From Ascarosepion bandense (taxonomy: Eukaryota; Mollusca; Cephalopoda; Sepiida; Sepiidae), in contig JBBBDQ010001293.1 in the NCBI GenBank assembly GCA_037127315.1, positions 134,501 through 198,500 on the forward strand: 64,000 nt of DNA, read 5' to 3'. A program made the position numbers and the translations under genes. Within the stretch, counting starts at the first letter, position 1; every line of letters begins with the position of its first letter. This document shows, in pieces, positions 1 to 11,219 of this stretch. A model generated the notes under the pieces. That model was given only the letters and a program-made list of their open reading frames with translations. It was not told the DNA's origin and did no database searches.

Positions 1-651
1 GGTAATTGCAGCAATGTGAGTAATGAGCAATATTCCATCAGGATATCAAAACACTGGAAGAGAGCTGTTAGTGACAGTGGAACAAATAAATGATGGCTGA
101 CTACTGCTGGTGTATCAAAAGAGACTTAAATAATATCATGACAGACAAGCGAAACTTTTTGCTATAGTTCTTATGTCCACGAAGATTTTATTTCTGCTGT
201 TAGTCTATTAAATGATTTGATGAAACTCATTATTTCATACACCTGTGAACGGACGTTCGCCGCCTGGTCGTTGATTGCTTTGATTCAGCAGCTGGTCTTC
301 AAGTCAACTATAACGGTGTTCTTCCCGCCCACGTTGTTCTTCAACGGTGTTCTTCCCGCCCACGTTGTGAATGTTGATATTAAGAAAGTCACGCTTAAAT
401 CTTGCTATCTGACTCTTCAACAACTTGAACCATACTAGTCGCACGTGCATATTTGAATTAATAAAAACGGCACCAAAAATAAATTGAATGACGCCATAAT
501 AAGTTGCAGAAAAAGTCTTTATATACAAAGAAAAAGAAATAAAAAGTAGAATATAACAGTCGCCAATTTTTCTTAGCCGACAACAGAGCAAAAGTTTCGT
601 CAAAGAGAAGCGTTTGTCTTTTTAACATTAACTCGAATTTTCGGTTGGTGC
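1..651. other. unassigned AT-rich DNA with a short tandem duplication
   Basis: No gene or recognisable transposon is seen. A 31-bp unit is repeated about 1.8 times at 312-368, centred on the motif GGTGTTCTTCCCGCCCACG. Open frames here lack any family signature and are probably chance. Confidence 0.5.
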
Positions 652-960
652 GGATGTGTGTTGTGGTGCATTGGATATCAGCTCGGAACGAGAAACCCGG
701 GAGGCCGAGTTCGAATTCCAGCTGAATTCATTGCATTCACTTACGCGCAAATACCCTTAGGAAAGGTATTAATCCGCCTATTCCTTCCAGTTATGGGTAA
801 AATAACAGGACAGATTTGCTTCTATAGCCTTGGTCGGTAACCAGTCTACCGCAGAAAGCAATGGCAACCTACTGCGGGATACTCTTCTGCCCAGTCAGTC
901 ATGTCTCTTTCGAGACATGATCGCCCAAGCGTGTATCACGTATGGCACTCAACTGACTGA
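652..960 (+). mobile_element. tRNA-derived SINE (family SINE-A), near full length
   Basis: Pol III-type head with a box A-like TGGTGCATTGGATA and a box B-like GTTCGAATTCC, followed by a body of about 230 bp. The same body recurs about 18 times in the window. It ends in a perfect hairpin (CATGTCTCTTTCGAGACATG, 900-919) and a CTGACTGA-type tail. The head is typical of tRNA-derived SINEs described from cephalopods; the exact named family cannot be fixed by eye. No clear target-site duplication is seen. Confidence 0.8.
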
Positions 961-2270
961 ATGTCAGTTCATTCCAATCGGAGTTTTCAAGTTTGTGACG
1001 ATTCAAAGTGTCTTTCTTCGCTTTTTACCGATGATTTACTGAAACTGCCGAAAGTTGGTCTTTGTGCGTATTTTGGGCAGCGTCGGTGGCCCCCTCGGGA
1101 TCCCGTATTTATGCTTGTCCTAAATTCACTGATGGGAGGATGACGAACATACAAATCTAGTCTTTGGCGAATAAAATCACTCTCGCCACTTTTGGCTATG
1201 TTTTTTCCTCCGGTTCAGTTAATGAAGCAGCTTCTTGGTGACATTTCTCTCGGCTTTTTTTTAATGCCGAAAAAAAAATTTAGTTTTATGTGTTTAATTC
1301 TTTTCCAACCAAAATTAAAATTTATTTCATTCTCATGGTATTTAACCTTTTGTTCTCATCAAATGTTTCCTTTTATTTTGGACAACTCTTTCTAATAATT
1401 CAAATCTATGTTTTGTTTACAAAAATAATTTATTTTATCTGCGGTGTAACTCAGGCTTCAATTGTATTTCTCATAGTCAAACTATTTCCAGTTGTCAACA
1501 ATAACCTTTTTTTGACTCAGCTGTTTATCAAATAACACACCCACAAAATATAATTTCGTTCATATCTCTCGGTTTGGGGTTTTGCGACCTTACCTTCCTC
1601 TGTCCATAATAAATTTCATTACCGGCGTTCATATTAGAGCAAACAACTTTGTTTTTAGTTGGTTCTTTTTAATTTATAAAAATTAATAACACGGACCAAC
1701 ACAACTTCATCCGTCTTATTTGAAACAATTAATAATACCACTAATTTAATTACTTCTGTCCGGCCAGACTAAAATAGTGTTACACACGGGGGTAGGTTGT
1801 TCTGGTTCTACGTATCTTCATGATACGTAAGTATTGGCTATTTCCTATTTAACTCAAACCTCCAAGTTTTTTTTCTCCTCTGCTGTAGCCAGGGATTGAA
1901 ATGAAAACTCAAGGACAAATGGCCAATTAAATAATAAGTGGTGGTTGAATCCAGTGACTAGAAGTAAGTTCAATACTCACCTAGAGCAAAGATGAAGAAT
2001 AATTTGGAAAATTGAAGAACTGAATTAAAAGGGAGATAACCGATATTGTGGTATTTGGGAGGTGCATGCCGCATAGAACATCTAACCCTTTTAGCGAAAT
2101 AAATGGTTCACTTCGAAATTTCAAATACCTGAGCGTTTGACTTAGTATACTTACTTTTGTTTTTATACTTACAATATTTCAGCCGTTAATAGGGAAATTA
2201 TCCTTAATAGCTGGAAAACTTTCTGGGAATAATTTATATTATAAATAAATTTCACAAGTAAAGGTTGTTG
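961..2270. other. unassigned AT-rich DNA
   Basis: Nothing gene-like is recognised. It holds a small hairpin at 1809-1829 (TACGTATC / GATACGTA). At about 2096-2135 there is a remnant resembling the Penelope-like repeat ends listed elsewhere (AAATAAATGGTTC followed by an ACCTGAG motif). Confidence 0.4.
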
Positions 2271-2271
2271 G

Positions 2272-2460
2272 TTGTTTCGTTATATGGTATGCCAACCACG
2301 GCGGGTCATTCAATGCCAAGTAATTTTTTATTTATTGCTGGTAATACCTTTTTCTTTCAAAAATTTATTGTTGTTTTTTTATATATATATAAGTTTTGCG
2401 TCTAGTAATACTTTTTTCTTTTCGAGTATCAATATTCTTTGGGATTTTATTTTTTTTAGG
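2272..2460 (+). repeat. unnamed repeat family X, partial copy
   Basis: Shares GGGTCATTCAATGCCAA (2302-2318) with the copies near 18400 (minus) and 44724 (plus). It is followed by the same kind of degenerate sub-repeats (TTGCTGGTAATACC then a T-rich run, at about 2335 and 2400). A further loose sub-repeat lies at 3024-3065. No coding potential is seen. Confidence 0.45.
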
Positions 2461-2475
2461 GCAGGGGCCCCAAGT

Positions 2476-2640
2476 CCTACCCTGTTATTTAACCCATAAC
2501 TGGAGGGAAGCGACGGATTAATACCTTTCCCAAAGGTACCAGTGCTTAAGTGAATGCAGGGTATTCAACTGGAATTCAAACTCGGCATACCGATTTCTTT
2601 TTCCGAGCCGGTATCCACTGCACCACAACACACATCCATC
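2476..2640 (-). mobile_element. SINE-A, 5' half, truncated at its 3' side
   Basis: On the minus strand the tRNA-like head begins at about 2640 and the body runs to the segment matching GGTTAAATAACAGG, then stops. The remaining half, with the hairpin and tail, is missing and is replaced by unrelated sequence ending in an A-rich run. Its 5' end abuts the 5S rRNA-like sequence. Confidence 0.75.
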
Positions 2641-2643
2641 ACT

Positions 2644-2765
2644 AAACGCTTACAGCACCTGGTATTCCCAAGCGGTCATCCATCTAAGTACTGACCAGGC
2701 TCTACGTTGCTTAACTTCGGTGATCGAGCGAGAACCGGTGTATTCAATCTGATATGGCCGTAAGC
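2644..2765 (-). rRNA. 5S rRNA-like sequence (probable pseudogene)
   Basis: Read on the minus strand, about 120 nt align end to end with animal 5S rRNA as I know it. Landmarks are GGCCATA near the 5' end, CACCGGTTCTCG, the internal promoter block GAAGTTAAGCAACG, GAGCCTGGTCAGTACTTAGA, then TGACCGCTTGGGAATACC and AGGTGCTGTAAGC at the 3' end. The internal control region looks largely intact. Several changes from the animal consensus, the single copy, and the direct abutment to a SINE head suggest a retroposed or fused copy rather than a working gene of a 5S cluster. Confidence 0.85.
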
Positions 2766-2769
2766 CATA

Positions 2770-3377
2770 AGTAAAGGTGAACAAGTTAAGATATTTTAAA
2801 CTGAAATATATTTTCCCCTTTCACTGAAACAGATGTTGAACAATATATTTGCTGTCAAGACCGAATAGTCCATTATTTCTGATGCAATGCCGTGGCATAA
2901 CGTTCGTGCGAATAATTAAAACTAACTAGTAAAAGTGGGTTGAAAAACCAAATTTACAGAGAAGTATTTTCATTCCATCGAGTGTACTCTTCTTATTGTT
3001 ATTCTTGCAAGGTTTCGGACGTTGTTTATTGCTGGTAATACCTTTTTCTTTCAACAATTTAATGATTTATGTTAGAAGTTTTGAGAAAAAAATGTATTAT
3101 ACGCTTTTCCCGACTACAAAATTAGTCCATTCGGACTAATAGCCCCATCTGTGTTGTTATACTTCCAATATATGTACGATTGTATCCATTGGCTCTCATG
3201 TATTATCTATATCAGAATCTTTAGGCGAGAATTTATGTCTTTCCATTCGGACGACTATCCACGTCTTATTATACACCCCAACGTTCGGGCTGTTAAAAGG
3301 TTCCGGCCTCCTTCCATTATTTATTTTGTAACTATTGAGATGATAAATTATTATAAGCCTTTCTTTTAGGACTAGTG
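2770..3377. other. unassigned AT-rich DNA
   Basis: No gene is recognised. The stretch 3120-3350 has higher complexity, and a phrase in it (tgttgttatacttcc) resembles one just after the next SINE pair (about 3986-4000), so this may be host DNA or an older repeat that received those SINEs. Confidence 0.35.
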
Positions 3378-3385
3378 TCTTCGAT

Positions 3386-3663
3386 CTTCGAACGAGAAAT
3401 CGGGGAGCCGAGTTCGAATTCTAGTTGAATTCATTGCATTCACTTACGCGCAAATACCCTTGGGAAAGGTATTAATCCGTCTCTTCCCTCCAGTTATGGG
3501 TTAAATAAAAGGACAGATTGGGTTCTATAGCCTTGGCCGGCAACCAGTCTAACGCAGAAAGCAATGGCAACCTACTGCGGGATAATCTTCTGCCCAGTCA
3601 GTCATGTCTCTTTCGAGACATGATCGCCCAAGCGTGTTTCACGTATGGCACTTAACTAACTAA
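3386..3663 (+). mobile_element. SINE-A, 5'-truncated, first of a tandem pair
   Basis: Lacks box A and starts within the head at the GAACGAGAAATCGG segment. Box B, body, hairpin and tail are present. It is bounded by 8-bp direct repeats TCTTCGAT at 3378-3385 and 3664-3671, the signature of target-primed insertion. Confidence 0.8.
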
Positions 3664-3673
3664 TCTTCGATGT

Positions 3674-3972
3674 GCGTTGTAGTGCAGTGGATATCGGATC
3701 AGAACGAGAAATCAGTGAGCCGGGTTCGAATTCCAATTGAATTCCTTAGATTTACTTAAGCGCAATTACCGATAGGAAAGGTATTAATCCGTCTCTTCCC
3801 TCCAGTTAAATGATAGAACAGATTGGATTCTATAGCATTGGTTGGTAACCAATCTACCGCAGAAAGTAATGGCAACCTGCTGCGAGATAATCATCTGCCC
3901 AGTCAGTCATGTCTCTTTTGAGACATGATCGCCCAAGCGTGTATCATGTATGGCATTTAACTGACTGACTGA
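3674..3972 (+). mobile_element. SINE-A, full length, second of a tandem pair
   Basis: Complete head (box A-like TAGTGCAGTGGATA, box B-like GGTTCGAATTCC), body and tail. Flanked by an 11-bp duplication ATCTTCGATGT at 3663-3673 and 3972-3982. The left copy overlaps the right duplication of the preceding SINE, so this one appears to have re-used that site. Confidence 0.8.
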
Positions 3973-3982
3973 TCTTCGATGT

Positions 3983-5926
3983 AGTTGTTATACTCCCAGG
4001 GTTTTGCCTGTTGAACTCGTCAGATTATTTCAATAGTACATATCGGTGTTATTGTTACAAGAATGATTACGAGAAAATTTTTTATTCGGACAATTATATA
4101 CATACATCTATTTCTTCTCCCCCTTAATAGAAGTTAAATAGCAAGGTAGACTCGATTTGCCATACTTTGGCGGTGTTTATTCTAAAAGGAGAACTGAAAT
4201 CATTCCTGCCGAGAAGTTGTAGTGAACAAAACAAATTCTAGATTTAAAAATCAAATGTTAAGCACGGACTCGTTGATTTTGTTAGAAATAAACAAATTTA
4301 CTCGAATTTACAAAACTTTCCTTTAGCACACACAAAACTCGCAAAATTTCACACCTCGATGCGAAATGTTTTTCGACCAATAGAAACTAGGAAACATTTT
4401 AAAACAAAATAGAAAGGCCAGAATCACACCCGGGAGTGAATTCGCAAATGATCTGTTCGTAGTTCCACAAACGAAATAAAAGACTGAGCAAGCTCGACCG
4501 TCGCCAAAGAGAAATGAGACGAGCGTAATTAATACGGCCCTTGACTAACGTCAAGCGCTCGTTATTATTGTATCTATCTTTCTCACCTCCTTCCTTTTCC
4601 CTATTCACCCTGAGCGACAACGTCAAAGACAATCCTACCTAACACCAAACGCTCATACATACATACATACATACATACATACGTTCCTGCCTACGTACAC
4701 ATAAACTCACTCTTTCAAAGACTACTACAAACTCTTGATACACTTAACTTCTTAATACTGTTTCTCATTAACATTTATTTCTACCAATTCATGTTATTCT
4801 TTTCCGTTAATACATTTCTATTTAAACATGCACAAGTTGTACATTTATTTTCCACAAACCGACCTGCTATTCTGTTACCTTCTGCTAACTCTGGATAAAA
4901 CCTGTAAGTTGTAGGGAGTTTCGTTATGTTTTACATAAGGCCAATTCAGAAAACATTAACCATCTCCCTACAGCTTCAAGGTGTTGAAATGCCCCGTAAC
5001 AAACTGAATTCTATTTCTCCGTTGTCAGTTTGTCTGAAAAGTGTGACTCGCCTCCAGGCTTTCATCACTTTGTACACACAGTCTCCTCGGTAGTTGTTCA
5101 CCCCGTTGTTCCAATTCAATTGTCGGTAACTCCTATGTTCGAAGCACTTATATATGCTGCGGTCTCCCTTCGATTTCTAACTTTTAAGAGACTAACGTTC
5201 CATTAGATATTCTTATAATGGTGAAGGTTTATGTATAAACAGCCACTCCTTTCGAGTGAAGTAATAACAGAATCTGCAAGCAGCTCTTCTTGGCTTTCAG
5301 ATATTTTTTCGCTTAGACTAGCTACCAACCAAAGCTAGGTAGCACAGTCTGCTCTGCTATATAATTCATGAATGGCGAGAGATAGATGAACATATATATT
5401 TTCCAAAGTTATACGCGATCGTTAATGTAAGGAAATCTACCAGAACTCAGTAATTTATTTTATCATTACTCAACATCAATATACAAAATATATAAGAGTG
5501 GGTATGTGTCTATATTTCATTTTTGTTTCTTCTCTCTTTTTTTTTTTGTATTCTAAACACAACTTTACCGCCCCCCCAGCTTCGCTTTCCCATCACATTT
5601 CGTTGTTTTTCTTTTCCTCTAATAATAATACTTGACTTTCCTCTTTTTATCGCCATCCTCCCTCGCTTTGGTTTTACGATGAGAAACATTACGTTGCTTG
5701 GTCTTGAATCGTGAGACGATAGCAAATGTTTGGAGAAATTTAATGCGTTAAATTCCCAGGTTTGTTTTGGAAGAAAAATGACGGAAATTTTATATGTCGA
5801 AATAAAATTAGATTTTTCTGTATTTTTTCTTCGTCTAGCGTGTGTTTATATTGGATTTAAAGTAAAAATAATATTAGATGTGAAAGTCTTTTGTTTTTTC
5901 TCCTGTTTACACACATACACACACCC

Positions 5927-5963
<37 letters not shown>

Positions 5964-6030
5964 CTTATCTGAAAAAAGGAGAGGGTGAATGGAAAAATTA
6001 GCACTGCATAGAAACTAGAATTTTCACACT
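3983..6030. other. unassigned AT-rich DNA with microsatellites
   Basis: No gene is recognised over about 2 kb. It contains a (CATA)n run at about 4651-4681 and a (TA)n run at about 5932-5960. The open frames at 5510-5725 and 5730-5963 are pyrimidine-run or TA-run artefacts. Confidence 0.5.
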
Positions 6031-6043
6031 TTAAGCAATCATT

Positions 6044-6345
6044 CAGTCAGTTAAGTGCCGTACGTGATACATGACTTGGGCGATCATGTCTAAAAAAAGA
6101 CATGACTAACTGGACAGAAGATTATTCCGCAGTAGGTTGCCATTGCTTTCTGCGGTAGACTGGTTGTTAGCCAAAGCTATAGAACCCAATCTGTCCTATT
6201 ATTTAACCTATAACTGGAGGGAAGAGACGGATTAATACTTTCCCCAAGGTATTTGTGCGTAAAATGAATTCAAGGAAATCAACTGTAATTCGGCTCCCCG
6301 ATTTGGCGTTCTGAGTCGATATCCACTGCACCACAACGCGAATCC
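6044..6345 (-). mobile_element. SINE-A, full length
   Basis: All parts are present on the minus strand: tail and hairpin at the left, tRNA-like head at the right. Flanked by an 11-bp target-site duplication with one mismatch, AAGCAATCATT (6033-6043) and AAGCGATCATT (6346-6356). Confidence 0.85.
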
Positions 6346-6679
6346 AAGCGATCATTAGCCCACCTAAACTGATGTTCGTTTAAGACTTAGAAGCCGATCT
6401 TTATGCGTTATTAATATATATGAGAAGAGTTTATACCCCCAAAAAGTATTTTCCTCATATTAAGCCTCCTTCTTTAATATCATCAAATTTAAACAGTTTG
6501 TTGGTGGATCGCTTGGAAACACCCAAAGCGGTAACCAAAGACATAAATCTAAAATGTTTTCGGCTTTAAATAACACATAAATTTGATAAGCCGTAAAATT
6601 ACAAAGGTTTTAATCAAGCCCAATAAATATGCAATATATATAAAAATATACATATGAATGTGTGTGTGCGTGGGGGGGA

Positions 6680-7115
6680 TAAACAACATAATGGAAACAC
6701 CTTGATATTTCAAGCAAATTTAACTCAATATAGAGTAGGATCGCTTTTTGCAGAAATTCAGCTGGAATTCTGCGTGGTGTCGACACGTAAAACGTTTAAT
6801 TGTTTCTAAGGAATTTTATCCATTCCTCAGCCAAGGCGGTCCAATTTTTTTAATGATGATGGTAAAACATATGGACTCTCCTCTTGGTTTTTAAATGAAC
6901 CATAAATATTTAATGATGTTTAGATCTGGGGTCTATGGTAGCCAGATAAGATGTTCTACATTACTAGAATGTTCCTTGTGCTATTCCGCCACAACTTTAT
7001 CAATATGAATAGGTGTATTATCATCCTGAAAGATGGTATTTCTTTCCGGAAACAGTTTCTGAACCATAAGATGAATTTAATCAATTAAAACTCTTAAACA
7101 GTCTCGACCGTTGCT
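6680..7115 (-). pseudogene. Tc1/mariner-like transposase remnant
   Basis: On the minus strand the segment at about 6840-6950 reads, with breaks, as HLIWLP*TPDLNIIKYLW. This matches the conserved Tc1 block around SPDLNPIE-LW that lies near the catalytic acidic residues. The left edge (ATAATGGAAACACC) looks like the terminal part of such an element. No intact frame or paired terminal inverted repeats were found, so this is a dead fragment. Confidence 0.6.
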
Positions 7116-7327
7116 TTTGAAAAAAAAAATTATTTCATTAATATCTGCCAAAAAAATAAAAACTATAAAAGCAACTACAAAATACTACTAATATTAAATC
7201 AACAAATATAAAAATAGACAAGCTTTTGAGAGTTTAATCAATTTGCAAAATTATGCTTTCTAGTGTTTTCATTATTTTGTTAGATATATAAACATGCGTT
7301 TTTACTGTATTTAATGTAATAGGTACT

Positions 7328-7851
7328 GATCTGGCGGCTCAACTGCAGCCACTTCCCCACCGTCGAAATGTGGCCTCCCTTTGTCTGTTCTATAAATACA
7401 TACATGGCTTCTGCTCAGACGAACTTAAGTCACTGATGCCTCCTCAAGAGGTGTTTACTCGTGCAACCAGACCGGCAACTGGGTCCCACCCATTCACAGT
7501 CAGGTTAGCCAAATGCAGACGACAATTCTACTCCTGCAGCTTCTTCTCTCGCACTTCCCGCCTGTGGAACTTGCTCCCGTATTCTTGCTTTCCTGACGGC
7601 TACAACCTCCAGAAATTTAAATGCAAAGTCAATACTCATCTACTAACCACTGGACTCTAGCTCTTTCCCCACCCCCGTATAACCTTCCCTTTCTCTCCAC
7701 CTATGTATCTGTCATTGCACCTGCTTTCTCAGCTTTCTATTGTTCCTTTCTAACTAGTTTGTACTCCTCACTCTTTTCTAATTAATCTTTTTACATTTAT
7801 GTAGCCCTCTGCACATCAGTGGCGTTTCCACCTTGCTCGGGGTGAAATGAT

Positions 7852-7855
<4 letters not shown>
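7328..7855 (+). mobile_element. Jockey/CR1-like LINE, 3' end (C-terminal RT region and 3' UTR)
   Basis: An open segment encodes the conserved C-terminal region: VASLCLFYKYIHGFCSDEL, then HPFTVRLAKCRRQFYS, then RTSRLWNLLPYSCFPDGYNL. The same order is seen in all LINE copies of this family here. It ends with the shared tail GCTCGGGGTGAAATGATTAA and a (TA)n run. This is a 5'-truncated insertion, probably not expressed. Confidence 0.8.

Positions 7856-7896
<41 letters not shown>
7854..7896. repeat. (TA)n microsatellite
   Basis: An uninterrupted TA run directly after the LINE tail, probably grown from the insertion's tail. Confidence 0.85.
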
Positions 7897-7898
<2 letters not shown>

Positions 7899-8370
7899 AT
7901 GCGTTTTTTTCTGTATTTAGGAAACCTAAGACACTTGAATAGATAGGTGTTTGCCTATCGCTTTTTTTTTCTTATTGCTTTTCTTCTTTGATGTTTTGTT
8001 ATGTTTGAGGGTATTTACATTTGGTAAATTGTTAGTTAGTACTGGTTTCTCTTATATCATAAAACGGATTTGCATAATTGCATAAACGCGATTAGTTATA
8101 CGGTGATTAATCTTGCAACAGGAAAGTACATTTTTTTAAAACTTTTCTCTAAGCGTTAATCTACATAGATATAAGTGCAGTTAAATTCTGTACCTTTCAC
8201 AAAGAACAGATGTAACTAAAGTTAACCAACATTGAAAATTAGTATGCGAATTCTCATCACATGTATTAGCGGAAGCATTATAAACGTGTTTATATCTGCC
8301 TTCCCAATTAGATAATTCGTCGATTTTATTGCAACAATCAGTTATTTTTTTTTTTATTTAATTTTATCAA
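7890..8370 (+). repeat. unnamed repeat family Y
   Basis: Matches, in inverted orientation, the copy at about 14370-14880 over nearly its whole length: TTTAGGAAACCTAAGACA at one end, CATAAAACGGATT in the middle, ATTGCAACAATCAGTT at the other end. A third, more diverged copy lies at about 13585-13990. No coding signature is visible. Orientation is arbitrary. Confidence 0.6.
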
Positions 8371-8799
8371 AATGAAGCAAGCTGTATGGATGAAAAATTA
8401 AGGAAATCTCTCTATCGTGATCTGAATTAATATTCCTTATTCTTAGTATCCTATTTGCTCAGGACAACCTATTTCCTAATCTATGAAAATTTATTCAGTA
8501 ATTTAGCTACAAATTCTTTTTTAACACCATTTGTTTAATAATATCACCCCAAAGAAGGCAGCAATTCCATTAAGTCGGGTGTGTATAGGAAGTGAATTTG
8601 AATGAGATTATAGTGAAGTAAAAACGCAATAAAAAACATCTTTTAAAAAGGCAACACAGCGATTGATTAAATGTTTGTTGATTGTAAGCATGGGGCAAGA
8701 AACTTGATAAAATTTCCACACACAATGAGAAACTATTAGAACAACACACGTTTATATCTAATGTGTTCACCAGTCAAACAGTTAATCCTTGTAGCCAAT
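8371..8799. other. unassigned AT-rich DNA
   Basis: No gene or recognised repeat. Confidence 0.35.
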
Positions 8800-9125
8800 A
8801 TGTTATTATACTTGAATTCATCCCATTTAGGCACAAGGAGAAATGATCATCAGAACAATTTCCATGAATATATCATTAGAAAAGACAGACGGAAACCATA
8901 CTACGTCGGTGAGAAAGTGACTGAAGTCGAGTTGCTAAGTCAGGATCGATTGCATTATTGACCTTTCTGTGGATCTTGTCAACAATCTCGAGATAAATAA
9001 CAAGAGCGCAAGACCAGATATCCAAAGCACAGATGACTGGTTGATTTATAAATGTTCAAGATGGATTCTGCTGAGAGAAAGATTGTCTGACACGAGAGTT
9101 ATTCAACTTTCCTAGCAGCTTAACT
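8800..9125 (-). mobile_element. Jockey/CR1-like LINE fragment, C-terminal RT region
   Basis: On the minus strand the decayed frame gives TFINQPVICALDIWSCALVI followed by a VCLFYKYIHGNCSDDH block. These correspond to the IYKSTIRPCIEY and SLCLFYKYFHGFCSDEL blocks of better copies. It belongs to the same variant as 9725-10180 and is a separate insertion from the next entry. Confidence 0.6.
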
Positions 9126-9137
9126 TTTTTCTTTCTA

Positions 9138-9396
9138 TTATTTCACCTCGAGCAAGGTGTGCAGGGGGTTTAACAGTGACAGAAAAACTGGGTACAGGGG
9201 GTATTGAAGAAAGGATAAAAGATGGATGGGATTCCAGAAGATAGAAATTGGCGTTGCATTTAAATGTTTGGAGATTTTAGCTATCATAGAAACAAGGGAG
9301 ATTTAGTGTCGAGAAGTGCGAGAGAAGAAACTGTTTGAGTAGAAGTGTAAATTACATTTAATTATTTCAACGTTGAAAAGATGGGACCTATATGCA
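9138..9396 (-). mobile_element. Jockey/CR1-like LINE, 3' terminal part (split copy, downstream piece)
   Basis: On the minus strand it encodes the ending around YNLQTFKCNA and runs into the shared 3' tail near 9138-9180 (complement CACCTTGCTCGAGGTGAAAT). The upstream part of the same element lies at 9722-10180 beyond an inserted SINE. Confidence 0.7.
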
Positions 9397-9404
9397 AATC
9401 TAGT

Positions 9405-9713
9405 CATTTAAGTGCCATACGTGACACACACTTTGGACGATCATGTCTTGAAAGAGACATGACTGACTAGGCAGAAGATTATCCCTCTGTTGGTTGCCAT
9501 TTCTTTATGCGGTAGACTGGTTGCCAGCCAAGGCTATAGAATCCAATCTGTTCTGTTATTTAACCCATAGTTGTAAGAGACGGATTAAAACATTTCCCAA
9601 AGGGTATTTGTGCGTAAGTGAATGCAAGGAATTCTACTAGAATTCGAAATCGGCTCCCTGATTTGTCGTTCCGAGTCGATATCCACTGCACCACAGTGCA
9701 CATCCGTCAAACC
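9405..9713 (-). mobile_element. SINE-A inserted inside a LINE
   Basis: Full-length SINE-A on the minus strand, flanked by an exact 8-bp duplication AATCTAGT (9397-9404 and 9714-9721). LINE sequence in the same orientation lies on both sides, so this is a nested insertion younger than its host LINE. Confidence 0.85.
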
Positions 9714-9721
9714 AATCTAGT

Positions 9722-10180
9722 AACACGCTTAAATGCACGTGGATGGTGCACTAAGGAAGGCTGCTCAGAGCAGTTACTATGAAAATATTTGTAGAAAAGA
9801 CAGAGGAAAGCCACGCCACTTTGGTGTGAATGTGACTGACGTCGAGATGCCATGCCAGTGTCGATTATATTGCAGATCTTCTTTCGGATTTTGTCGAGAA
9901 CCTCAAAATGAATAGCAGGAACACTCGATCAGATATGGCAACAGTATTCAATGCACGGAAAAATGGTGGATTTATAAATGTGTAAGATTGATTTTGAGGA
10001 AAAAGATTTTCTGACCCGGTACAGTGACCCAAAATTCCTAGCAGTAGACGCAACTATAGATCTCATATACGCGTTTCTATCTATCAATTGATTCAATATA
10101 ACCACTCCATCTTTATAGAAAGCCCGAAAAAACGTAATGAAATGCTCTCCTTAAGGTTAGCATTAGACATACTGATGACA
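9722..10180 (-). mobile_element. Jockey/CR1-like LINE, C-terminal RT region (split copy, upstream piece)
   Basis: On the minus strand it shows, with frame breaks, FGSLYRVRKSFSSKSILHIY, then the IYKSTI-CIEYC block, then CLFYKYFHSNCSEQ. These are in the order found in the other copies. The element continues at 9138-9396 after the SINE. Confidence 0.7.
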
Positions 10181-11160
10181 AGTCGAAAAGTCTCTCTTGT
10201 GAATAAATATATAATTTTCGTCCGTATAGAAATCTTTAGTTTTCTATTTTAATTATTAAAGATAAATTTTATAATTAATTCTTACATTTCTTTTAGCTTT
10301 TGCATAATTATCAATAGCTAAATTACGTCGTTTAAAAAACTCGAACACATTAAGTATTGTTGTGCGGTTATTATAAAAATTATAAAAAAAGGTAAAAATA
10401 AGATTTGAAAAAATGTGTGTGTTTAGACAAAGACATTTATAGTTGTGAATCTGTATATTTAAAATTTTCCCAACCGTTCAAAATTAGACAAGTGCGTGTC
10501 TACATTTTACTTTCATATTTCCCAAGATTTTATATGTTGAATCTTCACAGCGCAAAATAAAATAAAAAAAAATCACACAATATATATTTTTATTTCAACT
10601 TCGCTCTTTTTAAGTAAATATTTAGAATTTCTCCATTTTTCCGATTTGAATGACCGGTAAGTTTAATGATGACAGACAGCGTTTGAACTCAAAGATGACA
10701 GATTTTTTTTTCGATTTTACGTGTAATAGATCTGAGGTTTTTATTTCAGTTATCTAAGATTAGCTTTAGTTTTCTATTCGGGCTGTGCTTAACGACGAAG
10801 TGATTATTGAAAACTAAATTGAGTTATTTATTTTATAAAATGTAATAGAAAATTCGTTCTGAAAGAAAGATTAATCAAGAACTAACTTAATTATACTGAC
10901 AAGAAAAAGGGAATGAAAAATTGGATCAGACAGTTTTACTGCAGGAAGTCATTAGAACACACACATACACACACACGTATTTTTTTCAAATAAAACTATG
11001 AAAATCACATGTGTCGATGATCATTACCGCTAGGGATACTAGATTCGTATTTGAAAATATATATATTTGGCTTAAAAAACAGATAAACTATTTACACCGA
11101 GTCTTATATCTAGATCCCTTTTAGTATTAATAGGATCTCATTTGGGATTTACCTACATGC
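10181..11160. other. unassigned AT-rich DNA
   Basis: About 1 kb of AT-rich sequence without a recognised gene or repeat; short A and T runs and a CA run near 10960. Confidence 0.4.
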
Positions 11161-11164
11161 CACT

Positions 11165-11166
<2 letters not shown>

Positions 11167-11213
<47 letters not shown>
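11167..11213. repeat. (TA)n microsatellite
   Basis: About 23 uninterrupted TA units. Confidence 0.9.
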
Positions 11214-11215
<2 letters not shown>

Positions 11216-11219
11216 TATG

